From CBDFKS01 sp965248905 (GTDB lineage Bacteria > Chloroflexota > Dehalococcoidia > Lucifugimonadales > JAGWBF01): DNA of 64,000 nucleotides. How positions within the stretch are numbered: the stretch's first letter is position 1; each line of letters opens with the position of its first letter. The stretch is taken from the NCBI GenBank assembly GCA_965248905.1, contig CBDFKS010000007.1, forward strand, positions 1,240,001 to 1,304,000. Direction: 5' to 3'. Of the stretch, positions 26,773-35,448 are shown one piece after another. The translations under genes were made by a program, and so were the position numbers. Below the pieces are notes generated by a model that made no database searches, had not been told where the DNA came from, and saw only the letters and a program-made list of their open reading frames with translations.

Positions 26773-27162
26773 CTAATCTTCTATCCGCAAGCTTCCAATT
26801 TGCTCCTCGTCGATCTCAGTCTCAGCATGAAATATGATTCTGTGCACGCCGATCTGTGAGGACGAAAAGCTCGTTGCCTTCGGAAATGCGACGAAATACA
26901 GGTCCACTATCTTGCCTGGTTCGACATCCGCTTTGACGTTATAGTCAGCCACCCGGAATACTCCAGGTTCGTCCGTTTGAATCTTGAGCGTGACCTTGGC
27001 GTTCTCTTTCACGTTTACGGTTTCGGGGACCAGCTTCCTGCCCTCAACCTTAACACTTATCTCTACATCCTTGGATCCGCCACCACACGATGCCGCCAGA
27101 AGGGCCAACAATACTGCGAAAGAAACAATGATTGATTTCAGCGATAATACTCTGATGTCCAT
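26773..27162 (-). CDS. Small lipoprotein with cupredoxin-like fold, paralogue
   Basis: 129 residues: lipobox LLALLAASCGGG, then SVKVEGRKLVPETVNVKEN and VTLKIQTDEPGVFRVADYNV, aligned along its length with the next gene downstream. The two form a tandem pair with a 51-bp gap and are probably co-transcribed. Ligand residues for copper are not apparent, so a stabilising or binding role at the outer face is more likely than electron transfer. Function unknown. Confidence 0.78.
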   Translation of the reverse strand: MDIRVLSLKSIIVSFAVLLALLAASCGGGSKDVEISVKVEGRKLVPETVNVKENAKVTLKIQTDEPGVFRVADYNVKADVEPGKIVDLYFVAFPKATSFSSSQIGVHRIIFHAETEIDEEQIGSLRIED

Positions 27163-27610
27163 TTTCCGCTCCTTCCCGGCTTATCTGTTTGAGGGTTATC
27201 GGATTCAATTCCCAAAATATGGCCAATTATAGCATAAACATGGTTGTCATCTAGATAATGGAAGCATGTCCGACTGCTATCGCGAATGGATGCTTTGGGG
27301 CAAGAAATGGTCGGGGTGAGTGGCCTCAAGTCGACGCGACTCATAACATCCTTACCATCCGGAATCCTGGTTCTAGGTATCGAAGACTGGGTACATCGCA
27401 TCACTATAGTAGCATAGTCTCGCGGAGTTAACAGCGACCGAGAGGGATGACCGCATCCACCAGCTCTATCGGGCCCCTTCAGGGGAGGGCCGAACCCGAA
27501 GAGACGACCTACAGAGGTTTCCAGTTTTGTTAGTATAATAGTTAGAAAGGGCTTTGGATTCTGCCAGACCTCTCCTTGGTGAGAACTGAGTACTTAAGGA
27601 GGACTCCCAA
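27163..27610. other. Divergent intergenic region with a -10 element for yajQ
   Basis: This stretch separates the minus-strand lipoprotein pair from yajQ. TATAAT at 27534-27539, with an extended TAG in front, lies 72 bp before the yajQ ATG; no good -35 is found at 17 bp. No open frame beyond antisense noise was found. Confidence 0.45.
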
Positions 27611-28096
27611 ATGCCGTCCTTAGACGTCGTATCAAAGACAAACATTGCGGAAGTCGATAATGCCCTTAATGGCATAGCGCGTGAAGTCAAGCAACGCTTC
27701 GACCTCAAGGACAGGATGTGCTCCATTGAGCGCTCCGGCAACACCCTTACTATTACCGCTGACAACAACATGTTGCTACGGCAGATGCACGATCTGTTGT
27801 ACAAATATTGCGCCAGACGTGGAGTCGATAATGGGTTTTTGGACTTCAAGTCTCCTCAAAACGCCACGAAAGGCAGTTTGCGTCAGGAGGTATTAATTCG
27901 CCAGGGCATTGATCAGGCGCTGGGTAAGCAAATTATCAAGATGATCAAAGGCAGTAAGCTCAAGGTTCAAGTAGCCATTCAGGGAGACGAACTACGTATC
28001 AGTGGGAAAAAGCGCGATGATCTTCAGCTTACCATAGAGTCAATTAAAGAAATGGAAATCACACTACCGCTTCAATATATTAACTTCAGGGACTGA
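27611..28096 (+). CDS. yajQ: YajQ family cyclic-di-GMP/nucleotide-binding protein
   Basis: A 161-residue protein matching YajQ end to end: PSLDVVSKTNIAEVDNALNG, REVKQRFDLKDRMCSIE, and GSKLKVQVAIQGDELRISGK with the usual final KEMEITLPLQYINFRD. YajQ proteins bind nucleotides including c-di-GMP and in some bacteria act with a transcription factor. ATG follows AAGGAGGACTCCCAA. Length is as usual for the family. Confidence 0.93.
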   Translation: MPSLDVVSKTNIAEVDNALNGIAREVKQRFDLKDRMCSIERSGNTLTITADNNMLLRQMHDLLYKYCARRGVDNGFLDFKSPQNATKGSLRQEVLIRQGIDQALGKQIIKMIKGSKLKVQVAIQGDELRISGKKRDDLQLTIESIKEMEITLPLQYINFRD

Positions 28097-28191
28097 AACC
28101 GTTCTTAGTCATTGCGAGCGGGTTCTGACAGATCATTACTTTATCGTTTTAGGTCAGGGGTCTTGGCACGTAGCAGGGCTCTTGGTCACAT

Positions 28192-28237
28192 CTGCTTTGC
28201 AGGCAGGGGGTCAGGGGTTCCACTCCCCTCAGCTCCA
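28192..28237 (+). pseudogene. 3' half of a tRNA-Ala(TGC) gene (integration scar)
   Basis: The segment CTGCTTTGCAGGCAGG then GGGTCAGGGG then TTCCACTCCCCTCAGCTCCA matches the anticodon-to-acceptor half of tRNA-Ala(TGC), with GGTTCGA changed to GGTTCCA. No 5' half is present upstream. Such orphan 3' halves are typical att sites of elements that integrate into tRNA genes. The antisense translation MELRGVEPLTPCLQSR is a familiar artefact of this tRNA. Confidence 0.85.
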
Positions 28238-28349
28238 TCATTAAATCTTCAGGAGTAGCGCCGCTCCTCCTTAGTTGCATCCTGCTTACTGTCCTCTGGA
28301 TGTAGCCTCCTATCCTTAAGCATGGGAAACTATGAAACGGACACCTTGA

Positions 28350-28550
28350 TTCTTTACCTATGGAGTACCAGAACGGGAGCCACAAGTTTTCACGTTCAAG
28401 GTTGAACGGGAGACCAAAAACACCGTTCGGTACCTGAAACAGACAGAAGGCAAGCCCCCGGTCATGGGGACCTTGTACGTACAACAATGGGCGTTGGGGG
28501 AGAACCCGCCCGAGACCATCGCCGTCACCATCCAAGATGGGATCGCTTAG
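28350..28550 (+). pseudogene. Small ORF remnant without a usable start
   Basis: The open frame reads VFTFKVERETKNTVRYLKQ, then GKPPVMGTLYVQQWALGENP and PETIAVTIQDGIA before a TAG. It looks like a complete small protein of about 55-58 residues whose start codon position is GTT (28380s). I recall similar small proteins in other bacteria but no function. The upstream ATG at 28332 is separated from it by TGA at 28347. Confidence 0.5.
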
Positions 28551-28589
28551 TACCTATTCGGAATAGAAACGGGAAAGACTTCGCCGAAA

Positions 28590-28879
28590 AGAGGAGTGCG
28601 TAAGATGGTCCAACAAGCTCCATCGCGCCCTTCCTTCGTCCTTGGCCCTACAACGAAGGCTTGGCCGCTGGCATTGAACAGCTTGAAAAGTTACTGAGTT
28701 AGGCTGGTTCTTGAAAGCAGGAATCCCAGCTGATTATCGACCTCCTAGGCCCTACAGGGAACATCGACGAGCCTGCCACAAGTCTGTTGGCTTACCCGGT
28801 AGATATGGCCAAGGCCGAGACTCTAGTACTAATGGGCGAGAGTAAGAAAGCGATACAGATGGTGGAGCGGTACGTCTGA
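28590..28879 (+). pseudogene. Decayed gene remnant
   Basis: A frame reads GLAAGIEQLEKLLS then TAG, AGS, TGA, then KQESQLIIDLLGPTGNIDEP and DMAKAETLVLMGESKKAIQ and MVERYV before a final TGA. The residue composition looks like real protein, but two stops of different kinds interrupt it, so I treat it as decayed. Family unknown. Confidence 0.45.
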
Positions 28880-29066
28880 GTCCGTCGATCTTGTAAGGAA
28901 CTTACCCATCAGTGGCACCAAGGTGAGCTATTCCCAAGTCGGTTCGTCGTACCAACCTGCCCCTACCATGGATCGTTGACGGCACTCGTAGGTGGTATTA
29001 CCATGACACGGCTCGATATAGGGGAATACGGTCATCCAGAAGAATGGGCAAACCCGTTTGAACACA

Positions 29067-29681
29067 ATGTCTAATCAGTTTGTCGCCAAATTTATTACGA
29101 CCCTCGCGGTGTCGGTACTTGTTGCGGCTTGTACGGATTCGAAGAACGGCGGGTTAACGAGTCCCGCGGTTACACAAGGTGTAGTAACGTCTGAGGCGGC
29201 AGAATCGGCGCAGGTGAACGATCAAGGTGTGTTCTTGCGGGTGCTCGCACCGCTTGATGAAGCACGAGGCTATTGTTTGGATATTCCGGGCCACAGGTCG
29301 AGTGTCCAATTAGAGAGTCCGCTGCATGTGCATACCTGTAAGCACGGGATTTGGAACCAGGACGGACGGTTTGATATTACCGCTCTTGAAAACGGTGTGT
29401 TACGCATGCCTCACTATGAGCTTTGTCTGCAGGCCGAGAACACTGCGATCGGGGCCCGGCTCCTCTTGGAGGAATGTTCCCAAGCAGAGGTTCAGACCTG
29501 GACACTGCAATACTCCGGCGAAATCGCGTTGGAGGCGTTTCCTCAGATGTGCATCACTGTCGAAGAAGGACCGGGCAGAGATGCGGGTGGCCCACAATAT
29601 CTGATGAAGGGCGTTGGGCTTGACACTTGTGCACAACGAGCCAACGACCGTCAACGATGGACGACGGTGACACCCCGATGA
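29067..29681 (+). CDS. Lipoprotein with ricin-type beta-trefoil lectin domain
   Basis: About 204 residues. Signal and lipobox LAVSVLVAACTDS, a Ser/Thr/Ala linker, then a beta-trefoil from about residue 65: RGYCLDIPGHRSSVQLESPLHVHTCK, repeated as YELCLQAENT and MCITVEEGPGRD with W-x-x and Q-x-W motifs (QTWTLQYSG, RQRWTTV). Ricin-B type folds bind sugars. Codon choice favours G/C-free or CpG codons such as GCG, TTG and CGG unlike neighbours, and the gene lies alone in a decayed zone next to the tRNA-Ala scar. Transfer is likely. The ATG at 29067 is preferred; a TTG at 29058 is the alternative. Confidence 0.75.
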   Translation: MSNQFVAKFITTLAVSVLVAACTDSKNGGLTSPAVTQGVVTSEAAESAQVNDQGVFLRVLAPLDEARGYCLDIPGHRSSVQLESPLHVHTCKHGIWNQDGRFDITALENGVLRMPHYELCLQAENTAIGARLLLEECSQAEVQTWTLQYSGEIALEAFPQMCITVEEGPGRDAGGPQYLMKGVGLDTCAQRANDRQRWTTVTPR

Positions 29682-30084
29682 CTCCTTCGTCAAGTGCCGT
29701 AAACCGGGGGTCGCTCACGAGCTGATTCTCGCCCGCACCTTCGCTCACATTGCTGGTTGCATGACACTTTCAGTCAACTGGGTCACCCGTTAGAAAACCT
29801 CATGCCGCGTGTCCACATTTACGATCTTTTGGCCCCACCAGTTTTACACGCCCTGTGGCTGGCTTGGATAGACATTCCCTTATTGAGCTGGGAATCGAAC
29901 CCTCAATCGGGGAGGAATGATCAGCATTCTACTTAGTCACAGATGAAAGTTCACGAGTGAACGCTACCTCTCGGATGGGGATACTGGCAGTGTTACCGGG
30001 GAATCTCTACCAGGCGGTTCATGAATGCACGTAAAAATCTAAAAAGGTCAATAGTACCCAAGTGCTATAATCGTGAGGCTGCCA

Positions 30085-31363
30085 ATGGATACCCCACAAG
30101 ACCTGGAGAGAACCGCACCCACTTACCGCTGGCTGGTTATCGGCCTATGGTTGCTCTGCAGCGTCAGTGGGTTCATGGTGGCAGCTACTCTGGGAATAAT
30201 GCTGCCGGCTATAAGCTCGGAGCTAAGCTTGTCCCCCGGATAGCAGGGACTGCTGGGCTCCAGCGCTTACTGGGGCAACCTGGTCCTGGCCGTGCCTTTG
30301 AGCTGGTGGACCTCCCGCTACGGCCCCAAGGTCCTCACTACGGTCACCCTCACTCTGGGGACTTTGTCATCTTTCTTCAAAGCTGGGCACCGTCTTTTGG
30401 AGTCCTCCTCGTCGGTTGGCTGGGATTCGGCTTCAGCATCATTGCCCGGCAGCCAGCCCAGGCAATTCTCATCCACCAATGGTTCCAGAAACGAGAGGTA
30501 ATCCTGGTGAGCAGCCTCTCCAACATCCTGTTCGGCCTGGTGGTCGGCGGTGGGCTGGCCTCGGCACCTTTCCTACTCGCAGCCCTGGGAGAAAACTGGA
30601 GGACCACCTTCCTCGTCTTCGGCACCCTTTTCGTCTTTCTAACGGTCTTGTGGGCCGTCGTAGGAAGAGACCTAGGGGCTCTCGCTCGTCCGACACAGGG
30701 ACTCCCCAGAGATGCCGGCCGGCGAGGAGCACCTTGGCTTACAGGGACCTGTGGGTTTCGGCTTTCGGGTTCATAGGAGCTACGACGGCATGGTCGTCCT
30801 TCGCCAGCTTCTTCCCCACGCTGATGCTGGACACCTATGGAATGTCTCTACAGAAGTCGGGGGCGGTACTGGCCGTTGGCATCTTCGTCGGGGGTGTTGC
30901 GGGCCTTGGCCTGGGTTACGCGGTCATGGTTACCGGCCGTACTAAACAGTTCCTTAAGGTCCTGGGTGTACTTATGGCAGGCACCTACGTGGGCATGGCC
31001 CTGACCGATTCGCTCCCCATGCTGGTTGGTCTCTCTCTGTTGAACGGCATAGCCTGGGGCTTCTGGCCTATCCTGTACACGGTGCCGTTCCACCTTCCCG
31101 GTATCCAACCCAGGCAGGTAGCCGTGGCCCTGGCTTTCATCATGACAGCGACGTCGGGAGGAATATCTCTGGGTCCATTGATCACCGGATTCCTGCAAGA
31201 GTTGTTCGACACCCTCAGGTGGCCCCTTCTCCTAATGGGGCTGGCGCCTATTTCACTGACCCTGGCCGGAATTCTCTTGCGTACCTCAACGCCGGCGCGG
31301 GCTAAAGCCCAGCTCGAGCCGCGAGCCGATACTGGTGACACGTCCCCCCGACAGGTGGACTGA
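30085..31363 (+). pseudogene. Major facilitator superfamily transporter, inactivated
   Basis: The start MDTPQDLERTAPTYRWLVIG after GTGAGGCTGCCA runs as an MFS N-terminus (LWLLCSVSGFMVAATLGIML) to an in-frame TAG at 30241, then resumes (QGLLGSSAYWGNLVLAVPLSW). A shift near 30375-30390 changes frame (GVLLVGWLGFGFSIIARQPA) and another near 30690-30730 leads to the last frame (AYRDLWVSAFGFIGATTAWSS ... SGGISLGPLITGF). Total span equals about 425 residues, the normal length for an MFS protein. One nonsense and two frameshifts mark it as dead. Confidence 0.88.
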
Positions 31364-31988
31364 CCCTCGCTCGTAGCCCTATGCAATGAGAGTGTTGTAC
31401 GAAGAACACTACTGAAACTCCGTCCGACTGATAGATATGGCTCAGTTAGAGGGGTAGAACCTGCCTTGTGAGACTAGGGAAGCAACCAAACCGTGGTCCG
31501 CGTCACCTGACCCTCTGGCACTATCCGAGAATAGTGATGGCGCTCTGAGCCGAATACGGATGAAAACCAATACGGCCACGGGGACACGAGGAAGGTCCAA
31601 CTACACCTGAAACAAGAGAAGCCGCTACTGCTGGCATCCTAGTTGATTTGGTTCAGATTGCCAGTTCGACTCCGGTCGGCCTAGCTGAACCATTCACTCA
31701 AGGTGTTTACGGCGAAGAGGGCCCCAAGTATATAAGGCCCATCAATGCAAGGATGGGCTTGACAGGCAGATTAGGGTCCTTCCCTGTAAACAAGATCTGA
31801 CCGAGGCCTATTCCCATAAGATGCGTAGCGATAAAACCCGTGGTACAACTGGGCTTAAGTTCGTCTACTAAAGTCCAAGCCAGTTACGAAGGATACTGGG
31901 ATAGTAGGCTCTTTTACGCCGACCTGGCCTAGTTTCTTCAGACGTGCCGTAGCGCTAACATGGTTCGGTGGAATCATGTTATTGGGAT
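31364..31988. other. Intergenic region, no gene recognised
   Basis: About 620 bp between the MFS pseudogene and the ppcA stop. Frames are short and broken on both strands. A TTCGACTCCGGTC T-arm-like string occurs near 31663-31675, without a tRNA fold around it. Confidence 0.5.
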
Positions 31989-33464
31989 TCAGCCGAGGAA
32001 CTTCCTGATCTGGGCAGCCCACTCTACCAACTGCCCCATGTAGGAAGGGTTAAGTCCATCTCTTGCCCAGTCATAAATGAGAGTGGTAAGGCCATTGTGC
32101 TCCCTGTTTACTTCCTTGCCGTAGGTGTGGAGGAGGGATACAGCCTCCTCACCCAGGATTCGTCGTATGTTGCCTTCGTTCGCGAACTGCAAGGCCCCAG
32201 CGAGATCTTCTCTGAGATAAGGGGCTACTTCGAACAGGAATGTTCGGTCCGAATCTGAGAGGCAGTCCAGACCCAGCAACTCAGGCGGCAACCCCACGGA
32301 GTACAGGGTCGCGGCAAAGGTGATGGCTCGGGGGAGGCGGACTTCCCGCTTCCCATCGCCCAATTCCCGTGAATATCCGAAAAGCCCAATGTGGAGCCGT
32401 CGGTCGCGACGTCGGGGTACGTATGGGGCCAAAGCGTTCACCATATCGGCAAGGGAAGCGACCTGCTCCTGGTACCTGAGCTTCACTCGCTCAATTAGCC
32501 TTATCGCCCGCTCCTCATCCACCGGGATTGGCTCGCCCCTGGGGCGGGCCAACAGCTCCTCAACGGCTCCACGGACTATGTCGATTTCGTAGTCATATTT
32601 AAAGGACGACTGGACTGTGAAGGTCTGTACACTGGGAAACTCTGCCTGTGCATGTTTTGCCGTAGGCGGGCGAAAATTACCTCGGAAGGGGGAACTACCT
32701 ACACCGAGTATGGGATAAATGGGAATCCCAAGGCGGGCTTCCAGACGATGGAGACGCTGGAGCGCCACCTTTGCGAGAAGGGTCGCCCCTACTAGACCGT
32801 AGTTCAACGCGGGGTCGCTACGGGCCAGGAAGACCCTCACATGAGGAAGGGTCCGTTGCAGTCCAGCGACGTACGCTTCGACAATGGAATCCGCCTGCAG
32901 CATACTGTGATCATCCTCGATTAGAGGAATTACGTTGACCTCTTGGGGCCTGTGCTCCCCCACCCAGTCACTCACAAGTCTGCCGCCGGGAAGAGTGATG
33001 CGCTCCTTGCCTACGACTATCTCTCTGTAGTATGAGTCCAGCCAGAGGAGTTCCTCAGCCGATGACGTAAATGGCAAGATCACTTCAAAGATGGGTGGGA
33101 TTTCGGCGTCATAAAAGCTGGAAGCCACATCGAAGCTGGTCACTATAGTGTGAAGCGCTTCCTCTACCTTCTTTCGCATCGCCCGTTCAATTACTGGGTT
33201 GGGTATGCGGAGAGTGAGGAAGATCTCCTTACCTAACACATTAACTCGAAAGTATTCAGGGTCCTTGAGGAGGAGCTTTAAGACTACGTCTACATCGGCA
33301 GCCTTACCCTCGTAGTCCCACATCTGCTCATCACACCCAAGGGTCTGGTACACATAGCAGGCTTCTTCCACCTCGCCCTCGCCCATAACAACACCTTCCT
33401 CGGCGAAGGTTGGGGGATTGGCGTTATCCGGGTGCTGGGTGCTCATGACCCTTGGCAGCTGCAT
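31989..33464 (-). CDS. ppcA: Phosphoenolpyruvate carboxylase, archaeal type
   Basis: A 491-residue protein of the archaeal-type PEP carboxylase family, which adds bicarbonate to PEP to make oxaloacetate. N-terminus QLPRVMSTQHPDNANPP is the family signature. Further markers: GCDEQMWDYEGKAADVDV, GVGSSPFRGNF and SSFKYDYEID, with the C-terminal GLTTLIYDWARDGLNPSYMGQ. The usual bacterial enzyme is about 900 residues and unrelated in layout. The ATG at 33464 has AAAGGATG before it. It feeds the TCA cycle and is found in archaea and a few bacterial lineages. Confidence 0.95.
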   Translation of the reverse strand: MQLPRVMSTQHPDNANPPTFAEEGVVMGEGEVEEACYVYQTLGCDEQMWDYEGKAADVDVVLKLLLKDPEYFRVNVLGKEIFLTLRIPNPVIERAMRKKVEEALHTIVTSFDVASSFYDAEIPPIFEVILPFTSSAEELLWLDSYYREIVVGKERITLPGGRLVSDWVGEHRPQEVNVIPLIEDDHSMLQADSIVEAYVAGLQRTLPHVRVFLARSDPALNYGLVGATLLAKVALQRLHRLEARLGIPIYPILGVGSSPFRGNFRPPTAKHAQAEFPSVQTFTVQSSFKYDYEIDIVRGAVEELLARPRGEPIPVDEERAIRLIERVKLRYQEQVASLADMVNALAPYVPRRRDRRLHIGLFGYSRELGDGKREVRLPRAITFAATLYSVGLPPELLGLDCLSDSDRTFLFEVAPYLREDLAGALQFANEGNIRRILGEEAVSLLHTYGKEVNREHNGLTTLIYDWARDGLNPSYMGQLVEWAAQIRKFLG

Positions 33465-34332
33465 AAAACTACATCCTTTGAATAATCGTCAGAGCTCTAG
33501 TCGATCAGCGAAAGCGAGGAGCCCAACCGGTGTATTATACGACATTTGCTCGAAAATCCGCCGCTGCTACAGCATCCGCTCCGTTCATCTTCTGACCTTC
33601 TGTGGTAGTGCTACTTTCACCTCATCATTTGGAGTTATTGAAGTTGCATCGTCAGGCTCAGCGATGTTATTGGACTTTGACGTCCGGGAAGAGCGATTCC
33701 TAGAGCTGGGTTCATTCAAAAAGAACTGGAAGCAACTCCTCATGGCTGCGCAGGTGGGTTTCTACCATGCCCGATGTAACCACAAATAGTGCAGGTATTG
33801 GATGCCCCGAGACCGGTCTGGTCCGCTCTTTTTCGTAGCTAAATACCCATTTCTGTGAGCTGTGCAGGTATTGCCTGTCCCGATCCCTTAGCTTTGAGGG
33901 TCGGAGTGGCGAACTATCCACAGTCAAAGTAAGTCCGTGTTTGCTGTTATCCAGTCTGGCCTCTATCCTTTTGTCGCAACATTTGCTTCAACTGCGGCTT
34001 CACAAACTCTTCGGGAGATTTGTGTATTGATGCTGAATGGTTGCTGAAATTCGGCCATTCACAGGATGGGTTAAAGTTCAACTGCACATCGCGCCGAAGA
34101 GGATGCAGTTACAATAAAGCCGAATATATCGGATAGTCTTTTGGCTCATCTCATGCTATCTGTAAGCCGTACACACGTGGTAAAGTTGCCTGACGACGAC
34201 GGCGATGATTCATTACCGAGGGTCAAAGAGAAATGTCCAACGAATTGATTTCTCTGACGAAAGGGTTTGATTGGATTCAAGCGATCCAGAATAGAGACGG
34301 CGGGTGGTCACCTGAGAAGAAAGGATCGTACC
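33465..34332. other. Long mostly non-coding stretch
   Basis: About 870 bp upstream of ppcA and before the amidohydrolase gene. It includes a near-repeat around gtgcaggtatt at 33789 and 33863 and the Cys-rich fragment at 33972-34136. The ppcA promoter should lie at 33480-33560 (minus strand). No other gene is supported. Confidence 0.45.
33972..34136 (+). pseudogene. Cysteine-rich ORF fragment without a start
   Basis: The frame reads CRNICFNCGFTNSSGDLCID, AEWLLKFGHSQDGLKFNCTS and RRRGCSYNKAEYIG then TAG. Two C-x-x-C-like knuckles suggest a small zinc-ribbon module. I found no start codon or Shine-Dalgarno, so it may be the 3' end of a lost gene or chance. Confidence 0.3.
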
Positions 34333-35169
34333 ATGCTGATTGTCGACGCACAGGTCCATATCTGGAGGACTGGCTTACCCACCCCCAATCCGGCCCACCG
34401 ACAGATAACCTCCTTTTCAGCAGACGATCTCCTGAAGGAGATGGATGAAGCAGGGGTAGACGCGGCGGTGATCCACCCGCCGGAATGGGACCCCGGCTCC
34501 GGCGCGCTGGCGATCGAGGCGGCACGCCAGCATCCCGACCGATTGTCGGTGCTGGGGCAGTTCCCGCTAGATGATCCGGAGAGCCGATCGCTGGTCGACG
34601 GTTGGAAGCAACAGCCAGGAATGCTCGGCTTGCGCTTCTCGTTCATGCAGCCGCATCAGCAGACCTGGCTGACGGATGGCACCATGGACTGGTTGTGGTC
34701 CACCGCCGCGCGTGCCGGGGTACCCATCGCCCTTGCCTTCGTGATGATGGAGGCTGCTGCCAGCCTCTTTCCGGCGGTCGGACGGATCGCAGATCGACAT
34801 CCCGAAGTGCGGCTGAGCGTCGTTCACATGGGAAGACCTTCGGGTTCCAAAGATCAGGCAGCGTTCGCGACGCTCCCGGAGCTACTCGCCCTCGCCAGGT
34901 ATCCTAACGTGGCGGTCCAGGCCACAGGCGCGCCCAGCTACTCCAGTGAACCCTACCCCTTTAGCAACATCCACAAGTACCTCCGCCAGATCTACGAAGC
35001 CTTCGGCCCCGAGAGAATGTTCTGGGGCACCGACATCACACGTATGCCCTGCTCGTGGAGCCAGTGCGTGACCCTCTTCACCCAGGAGCTGCCGTGGCTG
35101 TCGGAGAGCGACAAGGAATTGATCATGGGGCGCGCCCTCTGCAAGTGGCTTGATTGGAAGCTCCCCTAA
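34333..35169 (+). CDS. Amidohydrolase family protein (metal-dependent, TIM barrel)
   Basis: A 278-residue protein of the amidohydrolase-2 family. It starts MLIVDAQVHIWRTGLPTP (D-x-x-x-H metal-binding start, here Q in place of the usual H before V-H), with RLSVVHMGRP and the terminal GTDITRMPCSW, where D is the typical metal ligand. Enzymes of this family act as hydrolases, decarboxylases or lactonases on aromatic or sugar-derived acids. ATG follows AAGAAAGGATCGTACC. The gene is visibly richer in G and C at third positions than its surroundings, suggesting recent acquisition. Confidence 0.85.
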   Translation: MLIVDAQVHIWRTGLPTPNPAHRQITSFSADDLLKEMDEAGVDAAVIHPPEWDPGSGALAIEAARQHPDRLSVLGQFPLDDPESRSLVDGWKQQPGMLGLRFSFMQPHQQTWLTDGTMDWLWSTAARAGVPIALAFVMMEAAASLFPAVGRIADRHPEVRLSVVHMGRPSGSKDQAAFATLPELLALARYPNVAVQATGAPSYSSEPYPFSNIHKYLRQIYEAFGPERMFWGTDITRMPCSWSQCVTLFTQELPWLSESDKELIMGRALCKWLDWKLP

Positions 35170-35448
35170 ACCACGGGGGGCGATCGCAGACGATTCCACG
35201 GTGCCTTCGGTTTCTCCATCATTAAGCATTGCTCCTGTCTTCGATACAGAAGGCCAACTGTTCCATGCGCACTACGATTGGATCGCAGTGGCTAAAGCTC
35301 TTTCACTATGAGCGAATACTGTTGGGTGCAACGTTGGCATTGCAGATGAAAGACAACGGGCTCAGAACAAAGGGAGTTCGATGACTTGATGTTGCTGATG
35401 AAGCCGTCGGCAACCCAGCTCGAACTACAGAGCCTACTGCCCACACTA
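35170..35448. other. Short region with a possible peptidase propeptide remnant
   Basis: Near 35385-35445 the plus strand reads DLMLLMKPSATQLELQSLLP, similar to the start of pro-kumamolisin (S53 peptidase) propeptides. It is cut by the IS4-like element at 35449. No start and no peptidase domain remain, so this is at most a scar. Confidence 0.3.

Noticed and set aside
28149..28535. A minus-strand frame containing MELRGVEPLTPCLQSR
   Set aside because: This string is the translation of a reversed tRNA-Ala 3' half, a known false protein.
28332..28550. ATG-K-R-T-P-TGA followed by an open frame as a third selenoprotein candidate
   Set aside because: No hairpin with the right distance follows, the UGA is not at a redox residue, and the conserved part of the protein begins well after the TGA.
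30241..30243. In-frame TAG in the MFS gene as recoding (pyrrolysine)
   Set aside because: The same gene has two frameshifts, so decay is the simpler explanation.
31650..31690. A T-arm-like string (TTCGACTCCGGTC) suggesting a tRNA
   Set aside because: The T stem mispairs and no D or anticodon arm can be drawn around it.
33418..33789. A 123-codon plus-strand frame over the ppcA start
   Set aside because: Its first part is antisense to the conserved N-terminus of ppcA, and the rest shows no domain.
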